From NCBI RefSeq assembly GCF_900096945.1, contig NZ_FMKA01000029.1, positions 1-46,560 of the forward strand: a DNA stretch of 46,560 bases, given 5' to 3'. Positions within the stretch are counted from its first letter, which is position 1; every line of letters starts with the position of its first letter. A program made the position numbers and the translations under genes. This DNA comes from Anaerobium acetethylicum (GTDB lineage Bacteria; Bacillota; Clostridia; Lachnospirales; Lachnospiraceae). The notes under the pieces were generated by a model that had not been told where the DNA came from, searched no databases, and was given only the letters and a program-made list of their open reading frames with translations. Positions 16,222-23,320 of the stretch are shown here, piece after piece.

Positions 16222-17601
16222 TCACGCTACTACGCCATCAACATCACGATACTTTCCTTTTTCCCATTTACCTTCAAGCATATCCTCCATAATCCGGTTG
16301 CACAAGTCTCCAAATTCTGGTTCAACAATATGCATGTCTGCCACGATAAAGTCTAATTTCTCGTTACTTTTATCTAATTTTTCTTCGAAAATTTCACGCA
16401 TAAGAGTAGACCTTTTTGACCATTTCGGTTCATTTTCATCAGGCTCCCACTGTGGACCATCTCCATTCCCGGCAGACCATCCTCTTTCTTTTGTCGCCAC
16501 TTCTGCACTTTGATCATATGCAGACCATCCTTGCATCGGAAGTATAAATGTTGTTGGTCCTTTCGCATTATTTAACTTTTCCACATAATAGTTAGAAAGA
16601 CTTTCTATTTCCTCTAATGTTGGATACATAATTGTTACACCTTCATTATGCAAATATGGGAGTCCCGTTTCTCTCCAAGGTCTTCTTTTTCCTGTCTTAA
16701 AATCATCCATCAGATTCTGTGGAATTGTAGAGATAGGCCCACATGCAGCCTGATCACAGCCACCTGGCGTGACAATCTGGGGGATTCCCATATCAGAAGC
16801 TGCACTTAGTCTTTCTCCTTCCCATGTTTTCGGTATTGAGTAAACGCTATCATACATCTCATTCGTAAGTTCACCTGTCGTCAAATCAATTATCGCCGTA
16901 ATAGCTCCTGATCGTATAAGATCCTCCATAGTCGCACCAGTACCTACTTGATGGATAATAATAGTATCCCACCCCTTTTCATTAAAATATGCACTACAAC
17001 GATTAACGGTCTGCGTTGTTGTTCCATATGCCGTAATAGCCATCAGTGGCTTTACATCCGCAGTATCAATATTTCCCACTTTAGCCATCGCAACAATTGC
17101 TGCTGCTGCATTCGCCACCATCTTCCGAGTCACAATATTAACGCCTTGCTCCGCCGTAGGATTTACTATGTATATATCTTTATTTCCAACCCACTGACTT
17201 ATATCTCCCGAAGCCATATCAGTAAGCATAATTTTAGGAACCCCAAATGGTAAAGCTCTCATAAGGTATGTCACTGTTGTTGTTCCCATTGAGCCGGCCC
17301 ACGAAATAATTCCATCCACTTCACCAGCTTCATACATCTGCATAATTTTGACTGCTCCTGCCTCTCCAACAGTCTTAACAGCAGTAGATCGAGGCGCCTT
17401 GAAAATTTCTTCCTGCTTTACACCAATTGCATCTAGCACTTCTTGCAATGAAATATCTGGCCAATCACATGGATGTCCGCATCCACAATTAAGTGTAATA
17501 GGATCTCCACCAGCTTTTCTAACTTCTTCTGCTAAAAATTTAATTTCTGTAAACTTTGTGTCACACATACCTGCTACAACGATTTTGGGTCTCTTTTCCA
17601 T
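16222..17601 (-). CDS. UPF0261 / Tm-1-like ATP-binding domain protein
   Basis: A 459-residue cytoplasmic protein of the UPF0261 family, equivalent to the N-terminal nucleotide-binding half of plant Tm-1. Visible marks are CDTKFTEIKFLAEEVRKAGG at 13-32 (family form: DTKG-E), the glycine-rich SWAGSMGTTTV, and the TPGGCDQAACGP segment later in the protein. The biochemical role is not known to me; nucleotide binding suggests a kinase or ligase step. Its TIM-barrel partner is the next gene upstream, 38 bp away. The start follows a GTAGGAGG site. In this operon it is the only obvious candidate to phosphorylate a sugar acid before the RuBisCO-like enzyme, since no standard sugar kinase is present. 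Confidence 0.82.
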   Translation of the reverse strand: MEKRPKIVVAGMCDTKFTEIKFLAEEVRKAGGDPITLNCGCGHPCDWPDISLQEVLDAIGVKQEEIFKAPRSTAVKTVGEAGAVKIMQMYEAGEVDGIISWAGSMGTTTVTYLMRALPFGVPKIMLTDMASGDISQWVGNKDIYIVNPTAEQGVNIVTRKMVANAAAAIVAMAKVGNIDTADVKPLMAITAYGTTTQTVNRCSAYFNEKGWDTIIIHQVGTGATMEDLIRSGAITAIIDLTTGELTNEMYDSVYSIPKTWEGERLSAASDMGIPQIVTPGGCDQAACGPISTIPQNLMDDFKTGKRRPWRETGLPYLHNEGVTIMYPTLEEIESLSNYYVEKLNNAKGPTTFILPMQGWSAYDQSAEVATKERGWSAGNGDGPQWEPDENEPKWSKRSTLMREIFEEKLDKSNEKLDFIVADMHIVEPEFGDLCNRIMEDMLEGKWEKGKYRDVDGVVA

Positions 17602-17639
17602 TTTACATACCTCCTACGATGATTAAGCTTAATGTGATT

Positions 17640-18470
17640 CTAATTCAACTTTATATCCTTATATTCTTGTGTTGCTGCAAGAACAGCCTTTTCAATCGGC
17701 ATACGTTCTGCTGCTGAACCTCCAATAAATCCAACTGCATCTGTATGATCTACTACATATTTAGCTTCTTCTGGCCCTTTCATTGGACCACCGTGTGCAA
17801 AAAGAAGCACATCAGGATTTACCGCCTTTGCAGCATCAAATATCTTCTGACTTAATTCTGTTGCCTCTTCCAGAGTAAGGTCACTCTTCGCCCCCATCAT
17901 TCCACCTACTGTAGAACCAACATGTGATGAGATAGCCGGACAACCGACTTCAGCTAAAACTCTTGCTTCATCCGGTGTGAATGCATAGGCAAGTGAAAAC
18001 ATTTCCATTTTGTGGGCTTCAGCAATAAAATCGACTTCCTTATCCCAGCCCATACCGATAGCCGCCATCTGCTCCATAATTTCATCCCCATAGATTTTCA
18101 TCATAAACGGATTAATTCCTGATATCCCTGCATCCCATAATTTTTTCAAATGCTCTTTATGGGGATATAGCGGGTTTGTTCCTCCCGAAAGCGCAAGTAC
18201 CGGTGCATTTTTGACATTTGCAACCACTTCGGGCGCAAGCTTTAATATGATTTCATTTATATCACTGTATGGCATTAAAGGTGCTAACGATCCCTGCCCC
18301 TTCATTCTCCAATAGCTTGTTGCTGATACACAAATTAAATCGGCGCCTCCCTTTTCCTGCAATTTTGCGGTCAATCCGCACCCGCAATTCGGCATAAACA
18401 GCATTTTTTTTGCTTCTGCCTGCCTTTTCAGAAGTGCAATGACTTCATCCTCTTTGTAACGTTTTCCCAT
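17640..18470 (-). CDS. TIM-barrel phosphoenolpyruvate hydrolase-like protein (Tm-1 C-terminal half)
   Basis: A 276-residue TIM-barrel protein of the PEP-hydrolase-like/TIM-barrel signal-transduction family (Pfam TIM-br_sig_trns). Marks are NCGCGLTAKLQEKGGADLI near the N-terminus, WRMKGQGSLAPLMPYSD, and FAHGGPMKGPEEA near the C-terminus. In plant Tm-1 this domain is fused to the UPF0261 domain; here they are separate adjacent genes. The related PEP mutase/aldolase folds suggest C-C or phosphoryl chemistry on a keto acid, but no activity is established for this group as far as I know. The ribosome site is GGAGAGATG and the gap to the amidohydrolase gene upstream is 14 bp. Confidence 0.8.
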   Translation of the reverse strand: MGKRYKEDEVIALLKRQAEAKKMLFMPNCGCGLTAKLQEKGGADLICVSATSYWRMKGQGSLAPLMPYSDINEIILKLAPEVVANVKNAPVLALSGGTNPLYPHKEHLKKLWDAGISGINPFMMKIYGDEIMEQMAAIGMGWDKEVDFIAEAHKMEMFSLAYAFTPDEARVLAEVGCPAISSHVGSTVGGMMGAKSDLTLEEATELSQKIFDAAKAVNPDVLLFAHGGPMKGPEEAKYVVDHTDAVGFIGGSAAERMPIEKAVLAATQEYKDIKLN

Positions 18471-18484
18471 CTTACATCTCTCCT

Positions 18485-19357
18485 TTATTTATTTAAATTT
18501 AATGAATCCCAGAATAATTGTGTATTATAGATATAAATATTTTCGATATCTTCGTTCGCTACTATTATCTCCTCTTTATGTTCTTTCATCATTAATTTCA
18601 AATTCTTCATAGTTTCAGTCTGCCCATAAAAAGGAAAATCACTTCCAAACAGCAAATGTTCCGTATTTCCAGCCCATCCTTTTGTAATCTCAAGCAATTT
18701 CTTAATCGGATAATTAATTGTCTCTTCTGTCTTTCCAAAATTTGTGCTAATGTCCGCATATATGTTTTTATGTTTTCGCAACAGCATTGCAGTCTCATCA
18801 TACCAAATACGTCCTGCATGCCCTAAAATAATCTTAAGCTCCGGAAATTTTATAGCAGTCTCATCATGAAGTATTGGCCTCCCATAAACGTCTTTATATG
18901 GTCTAACTCCAATTCCACCACTGTGGAACAATATGGGAAGCCCATATTCCTGCATAATTCCATACACCGAATCAAGCACAGGATCATTCGGATAGAACTC
19001 CTGTATGTTACAGTGCAGCTTCAATCCCTTCATTTCATATTCTTCTATACATTTTCTCAAATACTTTCCAGCGCCTTTTTCAAATGGATTAATCGTACAG
19101 AAACCTTCCAGTTTTCCATCCGAATGTTTTACGGTATCTGCTATAAATCGATTAAACAGATCTATCTGTCCATTATCCATTTGAGAATCAAAAGCCAGTG
19201 TACTGATGACGGACATATCTATTCCTGCGTTTTCCATTGATTTTAATAATCCATCTGCAGTAAATTCATATTCACTTATCCTATTTGTTAAATACTGTTT
19301 CATGGCTTCATTTGATTTTTCAAATGGCCATAAATGTGTATGTATATCAATTACCAT
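18485..19357 (-). CDS. Amidohydrolase-2 family metal-dependent hydrolase or decarboxylase
   Basis: A 290-residue TIM-barrel enzyme. Metal-binding marks are DIHTHLW at the N-terminus (His-x-His), LFHSGG in the middle, GHAGRIW, and SDFPFYG near the C-terminus. The Amidohydrolase-2 group contains sugar-lactone hydrolases and non-oxidative decarboxylases such as ACMSD. In this operon a lactonase that opens a sugar-acid lactone, or a decarboxylase, would fit. I start it at the ATG at 19357; it overlaps the 3' end of the RuBisCO-like gene (stop complement at 19365) in reading direction by having its start just past that stop. Its ribosome site is weak, suggesting translational coupling to the upstream gene. 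Confidence 0.8.
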   Translation of the reverse strand: MVIDIHTHLWPFEKSNEAMKQYLTNRISEYEFTADGLLKSMENAGIDMSVISTLAFDSQMDNGQIDLFNRFIADTVKHSDGKLEGFCTINPFEKGAGKYLRKCIEEYEMKGLKLHCNIQEFYPNDPVLDSVYGIMQEYGLPILFHSGGIGVRPYKDVYGRPILHDETAIKFPELKIILGHAGRIWYDETAMLLRKHKNIYADISTNFGKTEETINYPIKKLLEITKGWAGNTEHLLFGSDFPFYGQTETMKNLKLMMKEHKEEIIVANEDIENIYIYNTQLFWDSLNLNK

Positions 19358-19364
19358 ATTTTTC

Positions 19365-20648
19365 TCACACAGCCTTTCGATATCCAAATCTTTCTATTGC
19401 TGCATTCAACTCAGGATATTCTTTAATGGCACTCTCAATTGTCATTCCTTTTCGGACATAATCTATTGCCTGATGCATTGCCCTTATTCCTGCCGCGGGT
19501 CCCATTGGATGTCCTTGTATTGCTCCACCTGGTGAAAGCATTATGTCCATACCCAAATCCTTAATATACTGTTCGACGACGCCCGGATGCACTCCTCCAC
19601 CTACCGCCGGAAGCGATCGTCGTAAGTTTTTCAAGGGCAACGACAGTTGCTGCGCAGTCATTATATATTTATGATATTGAAGAGGATAACCCCCATATGG
19701 TGTGTTCATCATCACGATATCGGCTCCGCACAACCTTGGCAGTTTTCCAATCGCAATATCGCTACCCATTCCACTGTTCACTCCTTCGTACATCAGTCCA
19801 GCTCCAGCATAATGTCCTAATATCGGAACCGGACAATCAGCCGCTATCTTCTGAAGCAAACTATATCCTATGGTTGCAAAATTCAGCATGATTGCCTTGG
19901 CTCCCGCTTCAACAAGATTTTGTATATGTCCTTCGATACAACTCGCATCTTCCGTGGCATTTACTATATAAATTGTTTCATGCCCAGTCTTTTCATAAAC
20001 CATTTTAGCCGCTTTGTTATACGACTTCACCCTTTCTACCGCAGGTGAGAAATCCGGATTTCCAAGAAGTTCATCATCTTTGATAAAATCCACACCACCA
20101 AGTGCAGTTTCATAAAATATTTTTGCACCTATTTCCGGACTATGGCCCGTGCAAGGTTTAATCATATTTAAAATAAAAGGTCTGTCTTTTACTCCTGTTA
20201 GGTTTCTTAGTCCTTCGATCCCAAAATTGGGACCTTTGAATCCATCCATAAATTTTTCTGGCAACTGAATATCGACTAATTTTACCTGCGCAGATGTTGA
20301 TGCATCATTACCAAGCAAAGTAGTCAGCAACATTGGTATTTGTGCTCCAAAATTAATCATAGGATATGCTATCTGAAAAAAATAGCTTACGATGTCTGTA
20401 TCCACCTGCGTTGACAAATCAACCGACGGTGCTTGTAATATCCGAACAATTTTACCCATATGCTCCGCTCGCATCTCATCCGTAATGCCTGGAACCTCAA
20501 CCCAAGTTCCAATTGTCTGGCCTATCGCTAACGAAGATGCCTTTTCCATAACATTAGCGGCTTTCGGAAGTTGTATATAATATGTAGCTAACACAAACTC
20601 TCTATCTTTTATCTCTTCTGCAAGGCAGAACAAATCTGTCTGTTTCAT
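19365..20648 (-). CDS. RuBisCO-like protein (form IV)
   Basis: A 427-residue RuBisCO large-chain homologue. The N-domain spans about residues 15-135 and the barrel follows. Lys164 in IKPCTGH matches the catalytic RuBisCO Lys175, but the next KPK lysine is cysteine. The metal site KDDE is kept: Lys190 (carbamylated in RuBisCO), Asp192 and Glu193. The loop-6 lysine region is replaced by NTPYGGYP, and the phosphate-binding GGG and GGAIQGHPMG segments remain. It should therefore enolise or decarboxylate a phosphorylated substrate rather than fix CO2. The best-matching known role is decarboxylation of 3-oxo-isoapionate 4-phosphate (OiaX) to L-erythrulose 1-phosphate; the nearby TPI- and RpiB-like isomerases support this. 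Other RuBisCO-like reactions remain possible. Confidence 0.88.
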   Translation of the reverse strand: MKQTDLFCLAEEIKDREFVLATYYIQLPKAANVMEKASSLAIGQTIGTWVEVPGITDEMRAEHMGKIVRILQAPSVDLSTQVDTDIVSYFFQIAYPMINFGAQIPMLLTTLLGNDASTSAQVKLVDIQLPEKFMDGFKGPNFGIEGLRNLTGVKDRPFILNMIKPCTGHSPEIGAKIFYETALGGVDFIKDDELLGNPDFSPAVERVKSYNKAAKMVYEKTGHETIYIVNATEDASCIEGHIQNLVEAGAKAIMLNFATIGYSLLQKIAADCPVPILGHYAGAGLMYEGVNSGMGSDIAIGKLPRLCGADIVMMNTPYGGYPLQYHKYIMTAQQLSLPLKNLRRSLPAVGGGVHPGVVEQYIKDLGMDIMLSPGGAIQGHPMGPAAGIRAMHQAIDYVRKGMTIESAIKEYPELNAAIERFGYRKAV

Positions 20649-20663
20649 ACTCTACCTCCATTT

Positions 20664-21128
20664 CTATTTATTGCAATTTCCATTTAATTCCTTCTCGTAT
20701 GACATAATGCGGTCAACCTTTTTTTCAGACCCTCCACCCGCAAATTCAGATTTGAGCCAAGTGTCAACTAAAGTTTTAGCAAGTTCAATACCGATTACTC
20801 TTGCTCCCATTGTCATAATTTGGGCGTTATTGCTTTTTCTGGATCTCTCCGCCGAAAATGGATCATGGCAGGTGCATGCCCTTATACCAGGTACTTTATT
20901 GGCTGCTATTGCCATCCCTAATCCTGTACCGCAGAACAGTAAACCTCTCTCATTTTTTCCATTTTTTATAGACTGAGCAACAGCAATGGCTACATCCGGA
21001 TAAAGAACTTCTTCCTCAAGGCTGTACGTTCCATAATCATCCACTATAATGCCTTTCCCTTCCAGAAACTGCTTAATACTTTCCTTAAAGCTAAATGCAG
21101 CTTCATCACATCCTAACGCTATATTCAT
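20664..21128 (-). CDS. RpiB/LacA-family sugar-phosphate isomerase
   Basis: A 154-residue isomerase of the ribose-5-phosphate isomerase B family. The catalytic cysteine is Cys66 in FCGTGLGM, followed by AANKVPGIRA and His88 in CHDPFSAERSRKSNNAQ. The N-terminal motif is GCDEAA where RpiB has GSDHAG, so the phosphate-contacting histidine is glutamate. This suggests a substrate other than ribose 5-phosphate. In the erythritol and D-apionate pathways an RpiB homologue (DerI/EryI) converts D-erythrulose 4-phosphate to D-erythrose 4-phosphate, which fits here. It is the first gene of the operon, with an AAAGGAG site and a 15-bp gap to the RuBisCO-like gene. Confidence 0.85.
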   Translation of the reverse strand: MNIALGCDEAAFSFKESIKQFLEGKGIIVDDYGTYSLEEEVLYPDVAIAVAQSIKNGKNERGLLFCGTGLGMAIAANKVPGIRACTCHDPFSAERSRKSNNAQIMTMGARVIGIELAKTLVDTWLKSEFAGGGSEKKVDRIMSYEKELNGNCNK

Positions 21129-21166
21129 TCTACTTATTCTCCTTTGGTTGTGCTTTTTGTTGTTTT

Positions 21167-21345
21167 CTTGTTTTTTGTGTTATTTATTTGTGTAATTACA
21201 TACTATCATCTTTACTTTTTGTTTAAAATGCTGTTTTCTTATACGTATATGTCATTTTCTTTGCACATTCAACCATATTTCTTTCTATTATGAAAATAAA
21301 AATATGTTATTTTACTTTTTTCTTCTTGTGTTCTCTTGTTTTTTG
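21167..21345. repeat. Direct repeats in the divergent control region
   Basis: CTTGTTTTTTG occurs exactly at 21167-21177 and 21335-21345, one near each end of the region between the RpiB-like and DeoR genes. Direct repeats are typical DeoR-family binding sites, so these could be operators. The sequences are T-rich, so chance is a real alternative. Confidence 0.35.
21198..21228 (-). promoter_or_regulatory. Putative promoter of the RuBisCO-like operon
   Basis: On the minus strand TAGTAT (21200-21205) is a possible -10 box with only a weak -35 (TTTTAA, 21223-21228) at 17 bp. The flanking 13-mer ACATACTATCATC (21198-21210, plus strand) recurs exactly at 40172-40184 in the radical-enzyme promoter. 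A weak -35 would fit activation by the divergent AraC regulator. Confidence 0.4.
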
Positions 21346-21371
21346 CACTACAATAACAAATATATTCATAT
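21343..21371 (+). promoter_or_regulatory. Putative promoter of the DeoR-AraC gene pair
   Basis: TTGCAC (21343-21348) and TCATAT (21366-21371) are separated by 17 bp, 22 bp before the DeoR start. The -35 box overlaps the right-hand CTTGTTTTTTG repeat, which would suit autoregulation. Confidence 0.45.
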
Positions 21372-21392
21372 TTTTAGTAAAGGGGGCACTTT

Positions 21393-22193
21393 ATGTTAGC
21401 AGCAGAAAGACATAACACAATACTAATGTACATTTCAGAACACGGCAAAGCTACAACTAACGAATTAAGTTCTTTGCTTAATGTATCCGCCACAACAATT
21501 AGAAATGATTTGAATTTCCTGGAAAAACAAGGACAACTTTTAAAGGCTTATGGAGGCGCTTTTCCTATTAGTCATCCAGACATAGAACATCCTGCTGTTC
21601 CTGTTATTTCACAAGGATTTCTTAAACGGGCATCTCAAAACAAAGCGGAAAAAGAAGCCATTAGCGAAGCAGCTCTAAAGTATATACACGATGACCAATG
21701 CATTATTTTAGATGCCAGTACAACATCATATACACTCGCAAAAAAATTGAACCGCTTCAACCGTCTCACCGTCGTTACAAACGGCCTATATACCATGCTT
21801 ACACTTAAGGAATTTCCCAATATTACGGTTATTCTGATTGGCGGTATAGTAACTCCTCAATCTGGCTTTGTAGAAGGCACTCTTAGTTCCGATTTGATAA
21901 ATAAAATCAATGCTGACATTGCTTTTTTTTCCGCCACCTCATTTACTCCCGAAGACGGTCTTACTGTTTTTAATATGTATGAAGCTGCAATGAAGAATCT
22001 TTTCCTTAAACGTTCCAAGCACTGCATCGCTCTTCTTGACCACTCAAAACTGGGCAGCATATCGGTAGCAAGTTTCGGAACTTCTGATTCTTTAAGTCTA
22101 CTTATAACCGATGAGAAAATTGATAAAGAAACTCTTAATGAGTATAAAGAAAAGAAAATCAAGGTAGAAGTGGCACCTTATTTCCGAAAATAA
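21393..22193 (+). CDS. DeoR-family transcriptional regulator
   Basis: A 266-residue repressor. The N-terminal winged helix-turn-helix spans about residues 5-57 (TNELSSLLNVSATTIRNDLN, then the GGAF turn). The DeoR C-terminal sugar-phosphate sensor follows, with LDASTTSYTLAKKL, VVTNGLYTMLTL and IGGIVTPQSGFVEG. The family usually senses a phosphorylated sugar intermediate. It is divergent from the RpiB-like gene and is followed 16 bp later by an AraC regulator, so it is the obvious local repressor of the RuBisCO-like operon. The ribosome site is AGGGGG. Confidence 0.9.
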   Translation: MLAAERHNTILMYISEHGKATTNELSSLLNVSATTIRNDLNFLEKQGQLLKAYGGAFPISHPDIEHPAVPVISQGFLKRASQNKAEKEAISEAALKYIHDDQCIILDASTTSYTLAKKLNRFNRLTVVTNGLYTMLTLKEFPNITVILIGGIVTPQSGFVEGTLSSDLINKINADIAFFSATSFTPEDGLTVFNMYEAAMKNLFLKRSKHCIALLDHSKLGSISVASFGTSDSLSLLITDEKIDKETLNEYKEKKIKVEVAPYFRK

Positions 22194-22209
22194 TTTTAAG
22201 GAGTGGCCT

Positions 22210-23184
22210 ATGTTAAAAAATCAAAAAATTTTCCCTCTCGTTAAACTAACAGAAAATACAAATGAAGTCCCATATAACCCATACCATATTCCACCAAATA
22301 CCTTACTCGAGACCAGTCCTGTTTTAGCCTCTGGACTATGTGTACTTGACAATTTTCATAACTTTTCCAACAGTTTTCCCGAAAAAGAGAATATATTCAT
22401 TCTCTCCCACGAGGTACAGAAAGATTTCCCCGAACATAAGCACAGCTTCTATGAATTTATATATGTTCACAAAGGCACTTTAGTAAACATTGTGGATGGC
22501 AAGGAAGTTCTAACCAATTCAGGAGATATGCTACTGATGAATCTTGATGCAACTCATTTTGAAAGATGCATAAATCCAGAAACCCTTATCTTGCTCATTT
22601 GCATCAAAAAAGAATTCTTTGAACGGACTTTGAAATCTTTTTATGAAGACAAAAACCCAGTCTCTGAATTCCTCCGAAATAAATCTTCTGTACAGGAAAA
22701 TCATATATTTTTTTCAGCGAACCAAAACGCAAAAGCACAACTAATCGTATCCGATATTATAAATGAATATATAAATTCGAATTATCAACAATCCTTTCCT
22801 TTAGAATCACTCCTGTTACTATTGCTTTCTAATCTTCACCCCGCAAACGGCTCTAAAAATCATACTATTGATGACCGCACATTTGAACTAGTACAATACA
22901 TACAATCCCATTGCCTTAAAAATTCTTTTGGTGAAATAGCCAGTCAACTCGGATATAACCCAAGTTATCTAACCACCTACATCAAAAAAAACACTGGGCG
23001 AAACTGTAAGGATATCATACAAGAGACCAAATTAAACGAAGCAATTTCTTTGTTGGCGAATCCAACTATTAGTATCAATGATATTGCCGAACTATGCGGT
23101 TATGAAAGTTTAAGTCATTTTTTCCGAATCTTTCGTGCAAAATATGGCATCACTCCTGGTGAATATAGAAAGCACCTTTTATAA
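22210..23184 (+). CDS. AraC-family transcriptional regulator with cupin sensor
   Basis: A 324-residue activator. An N-terminal cupin-like ligand domain lies around residues 75-150 (EHKHSFYEFIYVHKG, DGKEVLTNSGDMLLMN). The C-terminal AraC domain has two helix-turn-helix units from about residue 225 (FGEIASQLGYNPSYLTTYIK, then INDIAELCGYESLSHFFRIF) and ends GITPGEYRKHLL. It follows the DeoR gene by 16 bp with an AAGGAG site, and the two are probably co-transcribed. It could activate the RuBisCO-like operon, the downstream GH32/transport operon, or both. A strong terminator follows. Confidence 0.9.
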   Translation: MLKNQKIFPLVKLTENTNEVPYNPYHIPPNTLLETSPVLASGLCVLDNFHNFSNSFPEKENIFILSHEVQKDFPEHKHSFYEFIYVHKGTLVNIVDGKEVLTNSGDMLLMNLDATHFERCINPETLILLICIKKEFFERTLKSFYEDKNPVSEFLRNKSSVQENHIFFSANQNAKAQLIVSDIINEYINSNYQQSFPLESLLLLLLSNLHPANGSKNHTIDDRTFELVQYIQSHCLKNSFGEIASQLGYNPSYLTTYIKKNTGRNCKDIIQETKLNEAISLLANPTISINDIAELCGYESLSHFFRIFRAKYGITPGEYRKHLL

Positions 23185-23192
23185 ATACAAAA

Positions 23193-23237
23193 AAGCCAAA
23201 GGACATTTTTAGTTTTGGACTAAAAGGCCTTTGGCTT
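23193..23237. terminator. Bidirectional hairpin terminator
   Basis: AAGCCAAAGG (23193-23202) pairs perfectly with CCTTTGGCTT (23228-23237), and an inner TTTTAGT/ACTAAAA helix extends the stem. It sits between the convergent AraC gene and the GH32-like gene. An A-rich run precedes it, which becomes the T-rich tail on the minus strand, so it probably ends both transcripts. Confidence 0.75.
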
Positions 23238-23320
23238 CTATCAATTTTACTAGTAATAGTATTGTCAAATATTTTGCTATTAATTTTCACGCCTATGCGA
23301 AGCGATACGTTAGAACTCCC

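Noticed and set aside
19365-20648. A true CO2-fixing RuBisCO
   Set aside because: The loop-6 lysine region and other carboxylase residues are replaced, there is no phosphoribulokinase, and the length and motifs fit form IV proteins.
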